From: a virus
DNA: 24,385 bases
Strand: one strand, 5' to 3'
Virus record (IMG/VR): IMGVR_UViG_3300042988_000624
Span: 1-24,385 of that record
Shown here: piece after piece, positions 7,332-15,400 of the stretch
Position numbering within the stretch: position 1 is the first letter of the stretch
Layout: every line of letters begins with the position of its first letter
Translations under genes and position numbers: made by a program
The notes under the pieces: generated by a model
The model's database searches: none
Seen by the model: only the letters and a program-made list of their open reading frames with translations
Told to the model about the DNA's origin: nothing

Positions 7332-8039
7332 CTACCACTTGGCCAGCACCTTCTCCATGTCCTTGAGATGCTTGGCAGCCTTGGCGACGACCTTGGTCTG
7401 CCACTCAATCGCGTTCGCCTGATCCTTGTGGGCTTCGGCGGCGAAAGTTTCCTGGGTCTTCGCCTGACACTCAGCCAGCGACTCAGTGTGATGCTTGACA
7501 TCCCACTCGTAGGAGGTCATGGTCTTGTTCTCGTAGCTCTTTTCGGCGGTGTACCGCATGAGGGATTCGGCTTCCCAGTTGCGGATAGCAGCCACCGGCG
7601 TCCCGACAGCGGCGTTCCGAATATCCAGAAGGCGCTGAGCTTCGGCAGCCTTGGCGTGCGAAGCAGCAAGCTCGCGGGTATGGTACTCGATGGAGTGCAG
7701 ATTGCTCTCCGCACGGTCGTTCAGAAGCTTCTGGTAGTACGCCTCGCTGGCGTAGTCGTTGAGGGTGGCCTGAAGCTTGATCAGGCTCGTCATGGCCCGC
7801 TCCACCACCTTCTCCATCATGTCCTTAGCGAAGGACGTATCCCGACCCGGGAGGGCAGCCAGGGCCGCACGGGCGTCGTTGGTGCCCATGTTCTTGCCAG
7901 CCTTCCAAGAAGAGATGTTGGACGGGGTGACGCCGATGACGGCAGCGACCTCCGCAGGCTTCCAGCCCTTGGCAAAGACGCCCTCCATGATGTCCTTCAT
8001 CTCGCGGCGCTTCCGGTCGTTCGTCACTTTGCTTGCCAT
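7332..8039 (-). CDS. HTH protein with long helical tail
   Basis: This 235-aa protein has a helix-turn-helix in residues 10-50: a first helix (REMKDIMEGVFAKG), then PAEVAAVIGV-TPSNISSWKAGK, matching the phage-repressor/terminase-small-subunit type of HTH. Residues 70-235 are almost entirely helical, rich in Ala, Glu, Lys and Gln, likely a coiled coil for oligomerisation. ATG 8039 lies 6 nt after a TATACT box, so the mRNA should be leaderless. A DNA-binding regulator of early genes is most likely. A terminase small subunit is an alternative, but no large subunit is in the window. Confidence 0.75.
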   Translation of the reverse strand: MASKVTNDRKRREMKDIMEGVFAKGWKPAEVAAVIGVTPSNISSWKAGKNMGTNDARAALAALPGRDTSFAKDMMEKVVERAMTSLIKLQATLNDYASEAYYQKLLNDRAESNLHSIEYHTRELAASHAKAAEAQRLLDIRNAAVGTPVAAIRNWEAESLMRYTAEKSYENKTMTSYEWDVKHHTESLAECQAKTQETFAAEAHKDQANAIEWQTKVVAKAAKHLKDMEKVLAKW

Positions 8040-8045
8040 TTGAGT

Positions 8046-8074
8046 AGTATACCTGGGTATGGGTTAAAATGCAA
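8046..8074 (-). promoter_or_regulatory. Leaderless promoter for the HTH gene
   Basis: On the minus strand: TTGCAT, 17 nt, TATACT, then exactly 6 nt to ATG 8039. The predicted transcription start coincides with the A of the start codon. This one lacks the TGC extension. Confidence 0.75.
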
Positions 8075-8075
8075 G

Positions 8076-8276
8076 CTACATATCGAGGGCGTTTTCAGCA
8101 GCAACTACGGCAGCATGCGTGCGCTCCCAATCCTTCTTCGCCTGCTCAAAGGAGATGCCCTCAAAGGAACCGGCCACCCTGGCGTGAGCCAGTACCTTGT
8201 CGGCCCTCCACCAGAGGGCGTAGGCGTTATCGTATTCCTTCTCCAACCGCTTCTGCTTCTGGGTCTTTTTTGCCAT
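8076..8276 (-). CDS. Small basic helical protein
   Basis: This 66-aa protein starts at ATG 8276, exactly 6 nt after a TATAAT box and with no ribosome site. It is Lys/Ala-rich and helical: a basic N-terminus (MAKKTQKQKRLEKEY), then amphipathic helices with two tryptophans. No family is recognised. It has its own strong promoter and is flanked by other separately promoted small genes. That arrangement is typical of phage early host-takeover genes; this role is inference. Confidence 0.72.
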   Translation of the reverse strand: MAKKTQKQKRLEKEYDNAYALWWRADKVLAHARVAGSFEGISFEQAKKDWERTHAAVVAAENALDM

Positions 8277-8282
8277 GCGAGT

Positions 8283-8311
8283 ATTATAGCAAAGCGAAGG
8301 ACTTAAGTCAA
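8283..8311 (-). promoter_or_regulatory. Strong leaderless promoter for the 66-aa gene
   Basis: On the minus strand: TTGACT (5 of 6 to consensus), 17 nt, TGC-TATAAT (perfect extended -10), then 6 nt to ATG 8276. This is the best -10/-35 pair of the set, and no Shine-Dalgarno site can fit. Confidence 0.82.
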
Positions 8312-8315
8312 CCCC

Positions 8316-8525
8316 CTAAGAACACTCGCAAAATCCCTGACAGACGGGACAGTCGCACTCGCCCCAGTTCGCGTTGCAGTGGGAAATGCGGTTAAAAGCC
8401 TTGCAATACCGGCACTGCTTGGCGGGCGGGGCCACGTAGGGCTTCGGCTCCTTGACGAACTCGATGAAGTCCGCGATAGGGTCAACCGGCTTTTCGGCAT
8501 CGGCTTCATTGGGGAAATCGACCAT
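8316..8525 (-). CDS. Small acidic Cys-rich (zinc-binding) protein
   Basis: This 69-aa protein starts at ATG 8525, 6 nt after a TAGACT box. The N-terminal half is acidic (NEADAEKPVDP). The C-terminal third holds seven cysteines: CRYCKAF, HC, ECDCPVCQGFCEC. Pairs of CxxC and CxC suggest one or two zinc sites or a metal cluster. There is no further domain. It is the first minus-strand early gene next to the divergent late region that starts at 8596. A host-targeting or regulatory protein is possible; the function is unknown. Confidence 0.72.
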   Translation of the reverse strand: MVDFPNEADAEKPVDPIADFIEFVKEPKPYVAPPAKQCRYCKAFNRISHCNANWGECDCPVCQGFCECS

Positions 8526-8531
8526 GAACAG

Positions 8532-8560
8532 AGTCTAACATGCCTCAAATACTGTGTCAA
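8532..8560 (-). promoter_or_regulatory. Leaderless promoter for the Cys-rich gene
   Basis: On the minus strand: a perfect TTGACA, 17 nt, TGT-TAGACT, then 6 nt to ATG 8525. Its -35 box lies 9 bp from the divergent AATCTT element at 8570, so early and late regulators could meet here. Confidence 0.75.
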
Positions 8561-8569
8561 GTCCGACCC

Positions 8570-8575
8570 AATCTT
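8570..8575 (+). promoter_or_regulatory. Candidate late promoter element CAATCTT
   Basis: AATCTT preceded by ACCC lies 20 nt before ATG 8596. Transcription starting about 7 nt downstream would give a short leader holding the AGAGGA ribosome site. The motif matches those before 780, 11434, 12444, 16241 and 21204. Confidence 0.5.
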
Positions 8576-8595
8576 GTCTCTAGAGGATTTTCTGA

Positions 8596-10266
8596 ATGTC
8601 CAGTGAGAACGTGTACCTCATAGCGGCTGCCGATCACCTTGCCGGGGCGGTCAAGCATTCCGTCCAGCATGATCAGCCCCGTAAGCTATCTCAGCTAAAG
8701 CAGGATGTCGAGCGAGGTCTACGCATCTTTGAGTCTTGGATGGAAGACCACGGCGGGCGCGTCCTTTTGTTCCAGGGCGATAAAATCTTTGCGGAGATCC
8801 CGGGTGAAAACCTAGCCGACCTCCCAGACCTTCATGCCCAGGTGCAGGATGCTTGGGGCGATACTATTACTGTCGGGGTTGGTCTTGACCTTACAGAAGC
8901 ACACAAGGCGTGTGACAATGGTCGCAAACGTGGCGGCAAGCGCATAGTCTTTTATGCTCCTGAAGTAGAGCAGCACCTTAACGACGAGGCGTCCGCTAGC
9001 GAGTCTCACGATGCCACCACTCCTGACAGCGACCCCGACGAGCTAAAGTCGATGGCGTTGAATAAGGCAAATACTCCTTCTCCTGGCCCCCCGACCCCCA
9101 ATGAACAGCAATCATTTTCCATGGGTGCAGCACCTTCCCCACAGTCAGCCCCGTCACCGTTTGCCGCTGGACAGGCACAGCCGTCAGGCGCAGACATGCC
9201 TCCTACTCCGTCATCTACTAATGCGGCTGCCGGATTGTCCCCTGTCGAGGCTCAGATGCGCCAAATGGCAAGTCAGGGCGAAGCACAGGGTGCCCGCGCA
9301 GAAAATCAAGCAGCAGCAGCAGACGACGGCACTACCGGACCAGACCAGTTAAAGCAGGGCATCTCCCGCATTCTTCTCAAGGTAAAGGAACAAGCCCAGA
9401 TTCTTGAACAGCTTAAAGAACAAGCACCGGAAGCCTATAAGGCAATTCTGGGTATGGTTCAGATCGTAGCCACCATTGGCAAGCAGTTGGTACCGCCCAA
9501 GGGTGAGGGGCAAGACCAGGGGCAGGAAGAAGGGGCACCCATCGCTAAGGCATACATCATCGAGAGCGATGATGATATCCACCAGCTTCGTAGGAGCTAT
9601 GAAGTAGGAGGACCGGAGACGGCACCGCTCAAGAGCACCGGGATCAACCAGCAAGTCAATGTGCAGGATCATGTGTATCCTACCAACAAAGAGGAGCTTG
9701 CTCCCAATCAGCCTCTCCCTCCACCCGGACGCCTAAGCAAGATTCGTAAGGCTGCTATGGCTAAGAAGGCTACTGGCGATGCGGTCACGGCTGCTCCTCC
9801 TGGCCTTGACGTTACGGCTGGCATTCGTAAGGACGAGTGGAAGCCTACCCATTGTGAGACTAAGGACTGTCCTAATCCCCCGGAAGAGGATAGTCACCAG
9901 TGTAAGGAGTGCCGCAAGAAGTACCCATTCCCGTATCGTTCACCCGGCGATCCCGACGAAGAACTAGGCAAAGCCCTACCTATGCCAGAGGAGGGCGCTA
10001 AGAAGCGCCTCCCAAAAGCAAGCGGGTCGCTCCTCTCGCGTTTACGGGGCGACTCGTCCCCCCAGGCACATAAGTATTTCCACCAGACCCCCGGTGAGGC
10101 CGCTCACGTAGGTATGGACGGCAAGCCAGAGGGTAAGAACGTTGTTCGTCAGTATCAAAGCGGTATGGTCAAGCCTATTAACAACCGAGCCGAGACAGAC
10201 ACGGGACAGTCGCACCCAGTGTCCGCTTTGAATCCTACCGACAGCGAGGGTCGCGGAGGTCAGTAA
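8596..10266 (+). CDS. Virion-cluster protein with N-terminal palm (Cas10/GGDEF-like) domain
   Basis: This 556-aa protein starts at ATG 8596 (AGAGGA about 9 nt upstream). Residues 1-121 resemble the nucleotidyl-cyclase/polymerase palm fold of the mCpol/Cas10/GGDEF group: a first strand with AAADHLAG (Asp13), a helix, GGRVLLFQGDKIF (53-65) at the position of the GG-DD hairpin, then ITVGVGLDLTEAHKA and GGKRIVFY (91-120), the usual closing helix and strand. The second hairpin Asp is Lys63, so catalysis may be lost. Residues 130-400 are Pro/Gln/Ala-rich linker with a short coiled coil. A Cys4 knuckle lies at about 420-439 (C-x4-C, C-x2-C). The gene sits among neck genes, which is unusual for such a domain. 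Confidence 0.75.
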   Translation: MSSENVYLIAAADHLAGAVKHSVQHDQPRKLSQLKQDVERGLRIFESWMEDHGGRVLLFQGDKIFAEIPGENLADLPDLHAQVQDAWGDTITVGVGLDLTEAHKACDNGRKRGGKRIVFYAPEVEQHLNDEASASESHDATTPDSDPDELKSMALNKANTPSPGPPTPNEQQSFSMGAAPSPQSAPSPFAAGQAQPSGADMPPTPSSTNAAAGLSPVEAQMRQMASQGEAQGARAENQAAAADDGTTGPDQLKQGISRILLKVKEQAQILEQLKEQAPEAYKAILGMVQIVATIGKQLVPPKGEGQDQGQEEGAPIAKAYIIESDDDIHQLRRSYEVGGPETAPLKSTGINQQVNVQDHVYPTNKEELAPNQPLPPPGRLSKIRKAAMAKKATGDAVTAAPPGLDVTAGIRKDEWKPTHCETKDCPNPPEEDSHQCKECRKKYPFPYRSPGDPDEELGKALPMPEEGAKKRLPKASGSLLSRLRGDSSPQAHKYFHQTPGEAAHVGMDGKPEGKNVVRQYQSGMVKPINNRAETDTGQSHPVSALNPTDSEGRGGQ

Positions 10267-11075
10267 TGCTGACCGTCAAGCTCAGTATCAAACCGCTTGT
10301 AGACGCAACCGACCGCTTGAAAATCAAAGCGGACGTTCTGTTGGAACATGCCGTTGCCGATCTGGCCGCTCAGACCCACGCTCACATTGTCGAGCAGGCC
10401 CATCTGAAACTGCACTCTACCCGTCAGAAGTATGTTGATGCCCTATCTTACGAACAGGTAAGTGCGGGGGCGTGGACGGTCACACTAAACAACAGCGCCA
10501 TGTGGATTGAGGAGGGCATGCCTCGCCATGAGATGATTGACGACCTTCTCAAGAACGGTGCCCAGGTTAGCAAGAAGACGGGCGCACGCTATCGCGTCAT
10601 CCCCCTCCCTATCAAGGGCAAGACCCAGACACCCGCTTCCGGTCAGGCTATCCGGGAGGCAGCCATGAAGGCGCTTCGGGCAGCCAAAATTAACATGAGT
10701 GCTATTGAAAAAGAGGTGGACGGTCGAGTGAAGCTGGGGATGCTTCACAAGCTCGATGTGACCGGCGACCCACTTAAGACCGCTGAAGGGGCAGGCCAAG
10801 GCCACGGTCCCATCGGTCACGTTCGTCAGGGAATGACGGGTATGCCATTTCTTAAGGGGATGCGCGTAATGCAAAGACAGGTTAACTCTGCCCCTCCCGT
10901 CATTCAACGCACAGCTATGACATTCCGAGTGGTGTCATCGTTGATGAAGGGGACGGGAAGGTGGGTTCACCCAGGTATCAAGGCTGTGAACCTGATGGAT
11001 GAAGCAAAAGCCTGGGCCGACAAAGAGTTTGAAACTAGGATAAAGCCTGAGATTGAGTCGGCTCTAGGGATGTAG
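10266..11075 (+). CDS. Neck / tail-completion protein, HK97 gp10-like
   Basis: This 269-aa protein starts at ATG 10266, overlapping the previous TAA by one base, with GGAGG 6 nt upstream. The N-terminal half has the layout of HK97-gp10-like neck proteins: a long helix in which a His-rich stretch handles the region (LAAQTHAHIVEQAH), then a strand (WTVTLNNSAMWIEEGMPRHEM) and a basic loop. The C-terminal part is Gly/Met-rich and ends in a helical segment with FETRIKPEIESAL. Family members join the head connector to the tail tube. The position four genes upstream of the sheath fits. Its last 41 nt overlap the convergent gene at 11035. Confidence 0.7.
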   Translation: MLTVKLSIKPLVDATDRLKIKADVLLEHAVADLAAQTHAHIVEQAHLKLHSTRQKYVDALSYEQVSAGAWTVTLNNSAMWIEEGMPRHEMIDDLLKNGAQVSKKTGARYRVIPLPIKGKTQTPASGQAIREAAMKALRAAKINMSAIEKEVDGRVKLGMLHKLDVTGDPLKTAEGAGQGHGPIGHVRQGMTGMPFLKGMRVMQRQVNSAPPVIQRTAMTFRVVSSLMKGTGRWVHPGIKAVNLMDEAKAWADKEFETRIKPEIESALGM

Positions 11076-11394
11076 GCTTGTTGTTGTTGAGAGCACTCGA
11101 CAATAAGTTGCTGGCAGTAGAAAGCATGTCCAACATGTCTATGATGGATGCCTGATCTGTACTGTGGGTATCGTTAAACCGTTCTGCGATATCTCGCAAC
11201 AGCCCGACCACTTCATGGGCGCTTTGTTTAATCCACATGGGTCTGTACCCGGTAAGGGGCAGGCCCTTTTCCATTTCATCCAGCATCTTGGCTCGTAATT
11301 CAGACCCTACACGAAGCCGGGTGGGGGTATCTGCGACTAAACTCAATAATACCCCGGCTGCCCAATCCCTCTCTAGCTTAGAGTGCTTGACCAT
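11035..11394 (-). CDS. Hypothetical helical protein encoded against the late genes
   Basis: This 119-aa frame fills a gap of over 300 nt between two plus-strand genes and reads as a plausible soluble helical protein (KLERDWAAGVLLSLVAD, HEVVGLLRDIAERFND, IIDMLDMLSTASNLL). It has no cysteines and no recognised family. ATG 11394 has no ribosome site. The hexamer AATCTT on the minus strand ends exactly 6 nt before it, the mirror image of the plus-strand gene at 11434. It therefore may be a leaderless late gene. It overlaps the end of the neck gene by 41 nt. Confidence 0.6.
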   Translation of the reverse strand: MVKHSKLERDWAAGVLLSLVADTPTRLRVGSELRAKMLDEMEKGLPLTGYRPMWIKQSAHEVVGLLRDIAERFNDTHSTDQASIIDMLDMLSTASNLLSSALNNNKPTSLEPTQSQALS

Positions 11395-11400
11395 GCAAAA

Positions 11401-11427
11401 AAGATTGGGTCTGAAAGAGACAATCTT
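11401..11427. promoter_or_regulatory. Palindromic bidirectional AATCTT element
   Basis: Arms AAGATTG (11401-11407) and CAATCTT (11421-11427) form a 7-bp perfect inverted repeat with three more inner pairs. Each arm presents AATCTT exactly 6 nt before a start codon: ATG 11434 on plus and ATG 11394 on minus. This suggests two back-to-back leaderless late promoters, or an operator. Confidence 0.5.
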
Positions 11428-11433
11428 GTAGTC

Positions 11434-12429
11434 ATGGCAAGAGATTACATGACGACCCCGATTCCTGTCCTGCCTGAAGATATGCGGACGGTCGAAGGCA
11501 TCCCTCAGACGGACATTATTGTTCGTACCGCCATAATCGCCGGATTAGAGGATCTGCGAGCAAACCCTAATTTGCTAGACTACGTGTTCGCCTCTCTCCC
11601 CCGAGATGCCTTGACCTATCGCCAGTATGGCGAGGAACAGGTTTCCTTAGCTAAGGAATGGTTCCTATCTCAAGACATCCCCGTGTTTATGAACACTCGC
11701 TTGGATGATTCCAAGCTTCCCTGTATCACCATTGCCATGACGGGCTCCTCAGAAACAGAGGAAGCTTTGGGCGATGTTAGCGCCCCGGTGATCGAAGAGG
11801 CTATCCACCAGCCCACCCTGGTCTATTCTGGCCCATTTACCCCAACTCGATACGATGCGGTGACGGGCTACCTTTACCTCCCCTCCAATTTTGACTTCGA
11901 TGTCTTCCCAGGCATGAGCCTCCGCGACGGGGTGGGGGTTATCCATACGATTGAGGATGTCGTAGACAACACCACCATTCAGCTAGCTACCGGGCTAAAT
12001 ACCGATTTCCGTAATAGCGCCATAGTAAATCACGGTTCAATCAGGGTTACAGTGGAGAGCGTCAACTTCAAGGAGACTTTTGAGATTGGCTGCCATGCCT
12101 TGGCGGAATCAGCCCAATTGACCTACCTACATTCGATTGTGGTTTTCATCCTTCTCCGCTATAAGGAAGAATTGCTGGAAAGTCGCGGACTTGAGCGTAC
12201 TACCATCTCTTCTGGCCCAGTTACCCTAAACACCAGTTTCCAGGTTTCTGAGCCGGTATTTACGCGAATCATCAACTTTACCGGCTTTGTCTCCGCATCC
12301 TGGCCCAAGTTCATTCGAGCCCCCGTCGAAGGGCTTACGGTCGAGGTCACGACTACTCCTGATTATGCCTATGGCAGACGAGGCATTATCCCGGCTGCGT
12401 ATCCCGGGATTATCGCTGGAGGAACCTAA
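11434..12429 (+). CDS. Probable neck/connector or tail-terminator virion protein
   Basis: From ATG 11434 the protein has 331 residues. A GTG at 11383 and an ATG at 11449 are alternatives; 11434 is preferred because AATCTT ends 6 nt before it. The sequence is a mix of helices and beta segments, with strands such as LPCITIAMTGSS, SIRVTVESVNFKETFEIGCHA and LHSIVVFILLRYKEELL. This looks like the tail-terminator type of fold (a strand, an accuracy loop, then a helix facing a ring), but I cannot name a family. It lies between the gp10-like gene and the sheath, so a head-tail joining role is likely. Confidence 0.65.
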   Translation: MARDYMTTPIPVLPEDMRTVEGIPQTDIIVRTAIIAGLEDLRANPNLLDYVFASLPRDALTYRQYGEEQVSLAKEWFLSQDIPVFMNTRLDDSKLPCITIAMTGSSETEEALGDVSAPVIEEAIHQPTLVYSGPFTPTRYDAVTGYLYLPSNFDFDVFPGMSLRDGVGVIHTIEDVVDNTTIQLATGLNTDFRNSAIVNHGSIRVTVESVNFKETFEIGCHALAESAQLTYLHSIVVFILLRYKEELLESRGLERTTISSGPVTLNTSFQVSEPVFTRIINFTGFVSASWPKFIRAPVEGLTVEVTTTPDYAYGRRGIIPAAYPGIIAGGT

Positions 12430-12433
12430 TCTT
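12428..12433 (+). promoter_or_regulatory. Candidate late promoter element TAATCTT
   Basis: AATCTT overlaps the TAA stop of the preceding gene and lies 10 nt before ATG 12444. Only a short leader (GGGTTAAGAG) separates them. This is the same hexamer as at 718, 8570, 11422, 16216 and 21189. Confidence 0.42.
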
Positions 12434-12443
12434 GGGTTAAGAG

Positions 12444-15400
12444 ATGGATAATACACAGCACACACATCCCACTTTGACGGGGGGCCAATTTGCTGTGATC
12501 GGCGGCTCTGGGCCTAAGTATGCACCTGAAATTCAGGGTGGACATAAAGGATTGGAGCAATATCTTGCGGAACGAGGGTTCAAGTATGAACAGACTCACG
12601 GTAAGTATGAGCCCAGTTTTATCGTCCATAACATCCCGCGTGACCAAGCCATGGAAATTGGCCGCAAAGCGGGGCAAGAGTCTATCGTCCACTCCAACAT
12701 TGGTCAGCATGAGCTTGTGTATGTCAATGGTCCCCAAGCGGGCAAGCATCACCCTGGCACCGGACACCAATTCTTCCAGCACCCTCCTCAAGACAGTGGT
12801 GCCTTCCTGCACATCCCCAATGCCGGGTATGTGCGGTTCGGCTTTGATACCTCCAAGCTTTTAGATGTTCCGAAAAAGGGCCAGGACATGCTCCATACCA
12901 AAAACGAAGTGACCGTAGCAGACTTCAAGAAAGCTCTGGCCAAGTCTCTTCAGAAGCAGATTGACAAGTATTCCGCATCTCTTGTGGAGCTAGCAAAGAC
13001 CGAAGTGGCTAATAGCAATGGTCGTCCGACTGTTGGGGATCTCCGTCTAACCAAGTCCGATTTCTCTATCGAGATTCCCGATACTGTCTGCCCTACTTGC
13101 TTCCAAGAGGATTCGCCCGAAAGCTGTGCCTGCCTATCCGCTACCGGTCTTACCAAGTCAGCATTCGGGTTGACCGTTGCAGCCGCCATGAAGCGTGTGT
13201 ACGATTCGTACCACCGGAACGTTGCTTTGCCAATGTTCCCCAATGAACCACAAAAGGCCCATGAGATTGCTATGCAAGTGGCAACTGATTGGGCTACTCG
13301 CGTTAAGGACCCCCGAGCTATTCAGACCATGGCGCTAGGGCATGCCGCTAACGATTACGGCGCTAGCGAGCACACCACTACTCCCACCGATCCAGACTCC
13401 ATGAGCCTCGCTCCAATTCCTCCTAAGCCTCCTGGGTACGCATTAGTAGATGAAGCAACGGCTGCCAAACTGGGCGTTCCATTCAAGGGCGGGAACTATG
13501 CTGTCCACGGCCAGCACGGCAACGTGACGACTAATCCAGGCGCTACGCTTCACACCCCCGACACCGAGCCGAGCCTTGAGCCAGTTCACGAAGATCGCCC
13601 AGCCCGCGATAATTGGAATAAGAACGAGCTTGACAAGAACGATAATTTTAAGGCTAAGACCTGTCCTACTTGTGGCGACCCCAGTTCTATTCACCGTAAG
13701 TACCGTCCTCACTGCACCTCCTGTGGTTCTGCTAAGGAAGAGGATCACTACGATGCTCGCCGTGAGGAAGCTCGCGAGCGTGCCAAGGAAGATATGGGCA
13801 AGGCTGAGTTAGGTAAGAGTTTTAAGAGCAAGGCCGTTGCAGTGGGTGCCGCCGCCGCTCTTGGTGCCGCCGCTCTGGCTGGCGGTACTGCTTCGACTCC
13901 CAGTGATAAGGAAATCAAGGCGCATACTTCAAAGTTTACGCAGGATAAGGAAAATCAGCCACCGGTTAACCCGCGTGAGCATCACAAAACAGAAGGCGAG
14001 CCAGAAATGTGTAAGACCTGTAAGAGCGAGATGTGCAAGTGTATGGGTAAGGGCGAGAAGAAACCCGTTAAGCCTGTCAAGGGCAAGGACTATACTCGCG
14101 CCAACACTCCTGAAAACCTTGCTAATCGCCGCAAGGTAGATGACGCAAAAGACGATGCCAAGCGTGAAGAGTGGGCCAGCCAGGGATATGACACCACCAT
14201 CAAGAACATCGATTGGAAGGCTGAGCTAGACAAGAGTGATGATTGGATGAAGAAGTCCCTTCCTCCTGGCTTTGATGGCAATACCATGGTTAAGCTTGAG
14301 GTCAAGTATGGTGCTGAGCTAGCTAAGACTATTGCCTGGGCAGCTTATGAGAAGAAGCACCACCTTGCAAAAGGGGAGATTGCAGGACGTAAGACTTGTC
14401 CTAACTGCAAGGGGTATGAAGTATACGTTGATTCCACAGATTCTACAGCAAGCTCTTGCAACGATTGTGGCCACAAGTGGGATCTGACATACCCTGGTTC
14501 GACTAAGCCTGCGCCCAAGTCTAAGGCCAAGGGCAAGCTAAAGAAGGGCGCAGAGGAATATGCAGACCTAGACATTGGGAACAGCCCCCACTACAAGAGC
14601 TTCTACGATTTGGCAATTAAGCACGGCTATCCGCACAATATCGCGCATCTAGAAGCCGTCGATTGGATGAAGCACGTAGAGGCTCGTCAAACCTGGGGTG
14701 ATGGTTGGGCAGCCACTCCGACGCATGGCATGGAGCGGGCTGCTTATCGCGCAACCCCCAACCCCAAAGAAGGATTTGGTTGGAACAACCAGATTAAATC
14801 ACCCGACGCTTTCGGTGGCGCACACAAGCCCGCTATTCAGGACATCGAAGAAACCGTCAACACGTTGCCCGGTCGAGAGCATCTAGTTCCAAGAATGTTT
14901 GGATCTGGCCGACGCAAAGCCCCTGAGTGGCCCCAGGAGCGCCCACCGCAGCATCTTTCAGAAACCTACACAGCAATGCCAAAGGGCGGCACTTACGCGA
15001 AAGATGCCTACGGTAAGGCCGAAATGGTCATCGATGGAAAGAACGCCGGTGCTCGCCCCACCTCTACCGATCAAGCCAAGACGGGCGCTCCTCGCCTCAA
15101 GAACGAGGGCTACGAGAATGACAAGCCTGCTGAACCCACCAAGCCTATCAAGGGTAAGGTGGACGAAGGCTCTGGTGGAGATGTCACCAAGGGCAAGGGG
15201 ATGAAAAAGGACGAGTTAGCAAATTTTAACGCCCCAGGTGGCGGGCGCGACAGCTTCGTCCAAAGCCATAATCGTGCTGGGCAGCAAGCTCACTTACAGG
15301 GTCAAAAAGCGGCTTATCACGATAAACAGATGCAGACTCACGCTGGCGGGCCTACTAGAGTAACCCATGTAGAGACTCCACAAGGCAACCGTCTACATGC

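Noticed and set aside
7281-8306. 341-aa plus-strand reading frame
   Set aside because: It runs antisense across the HTH and 66-aa genes and their promoters. Its Leu/Gly/Val/His-rich composition is typical of an antisense shadow.
11399-11427. Hairpin followed by a T-run on the minus strand as a terminator
   Set aside because: The AT-rich 7-bp stem is weak and lies directly before two divergent start codons, where a terminator makes little sense. An operator or promoter pair fits better.
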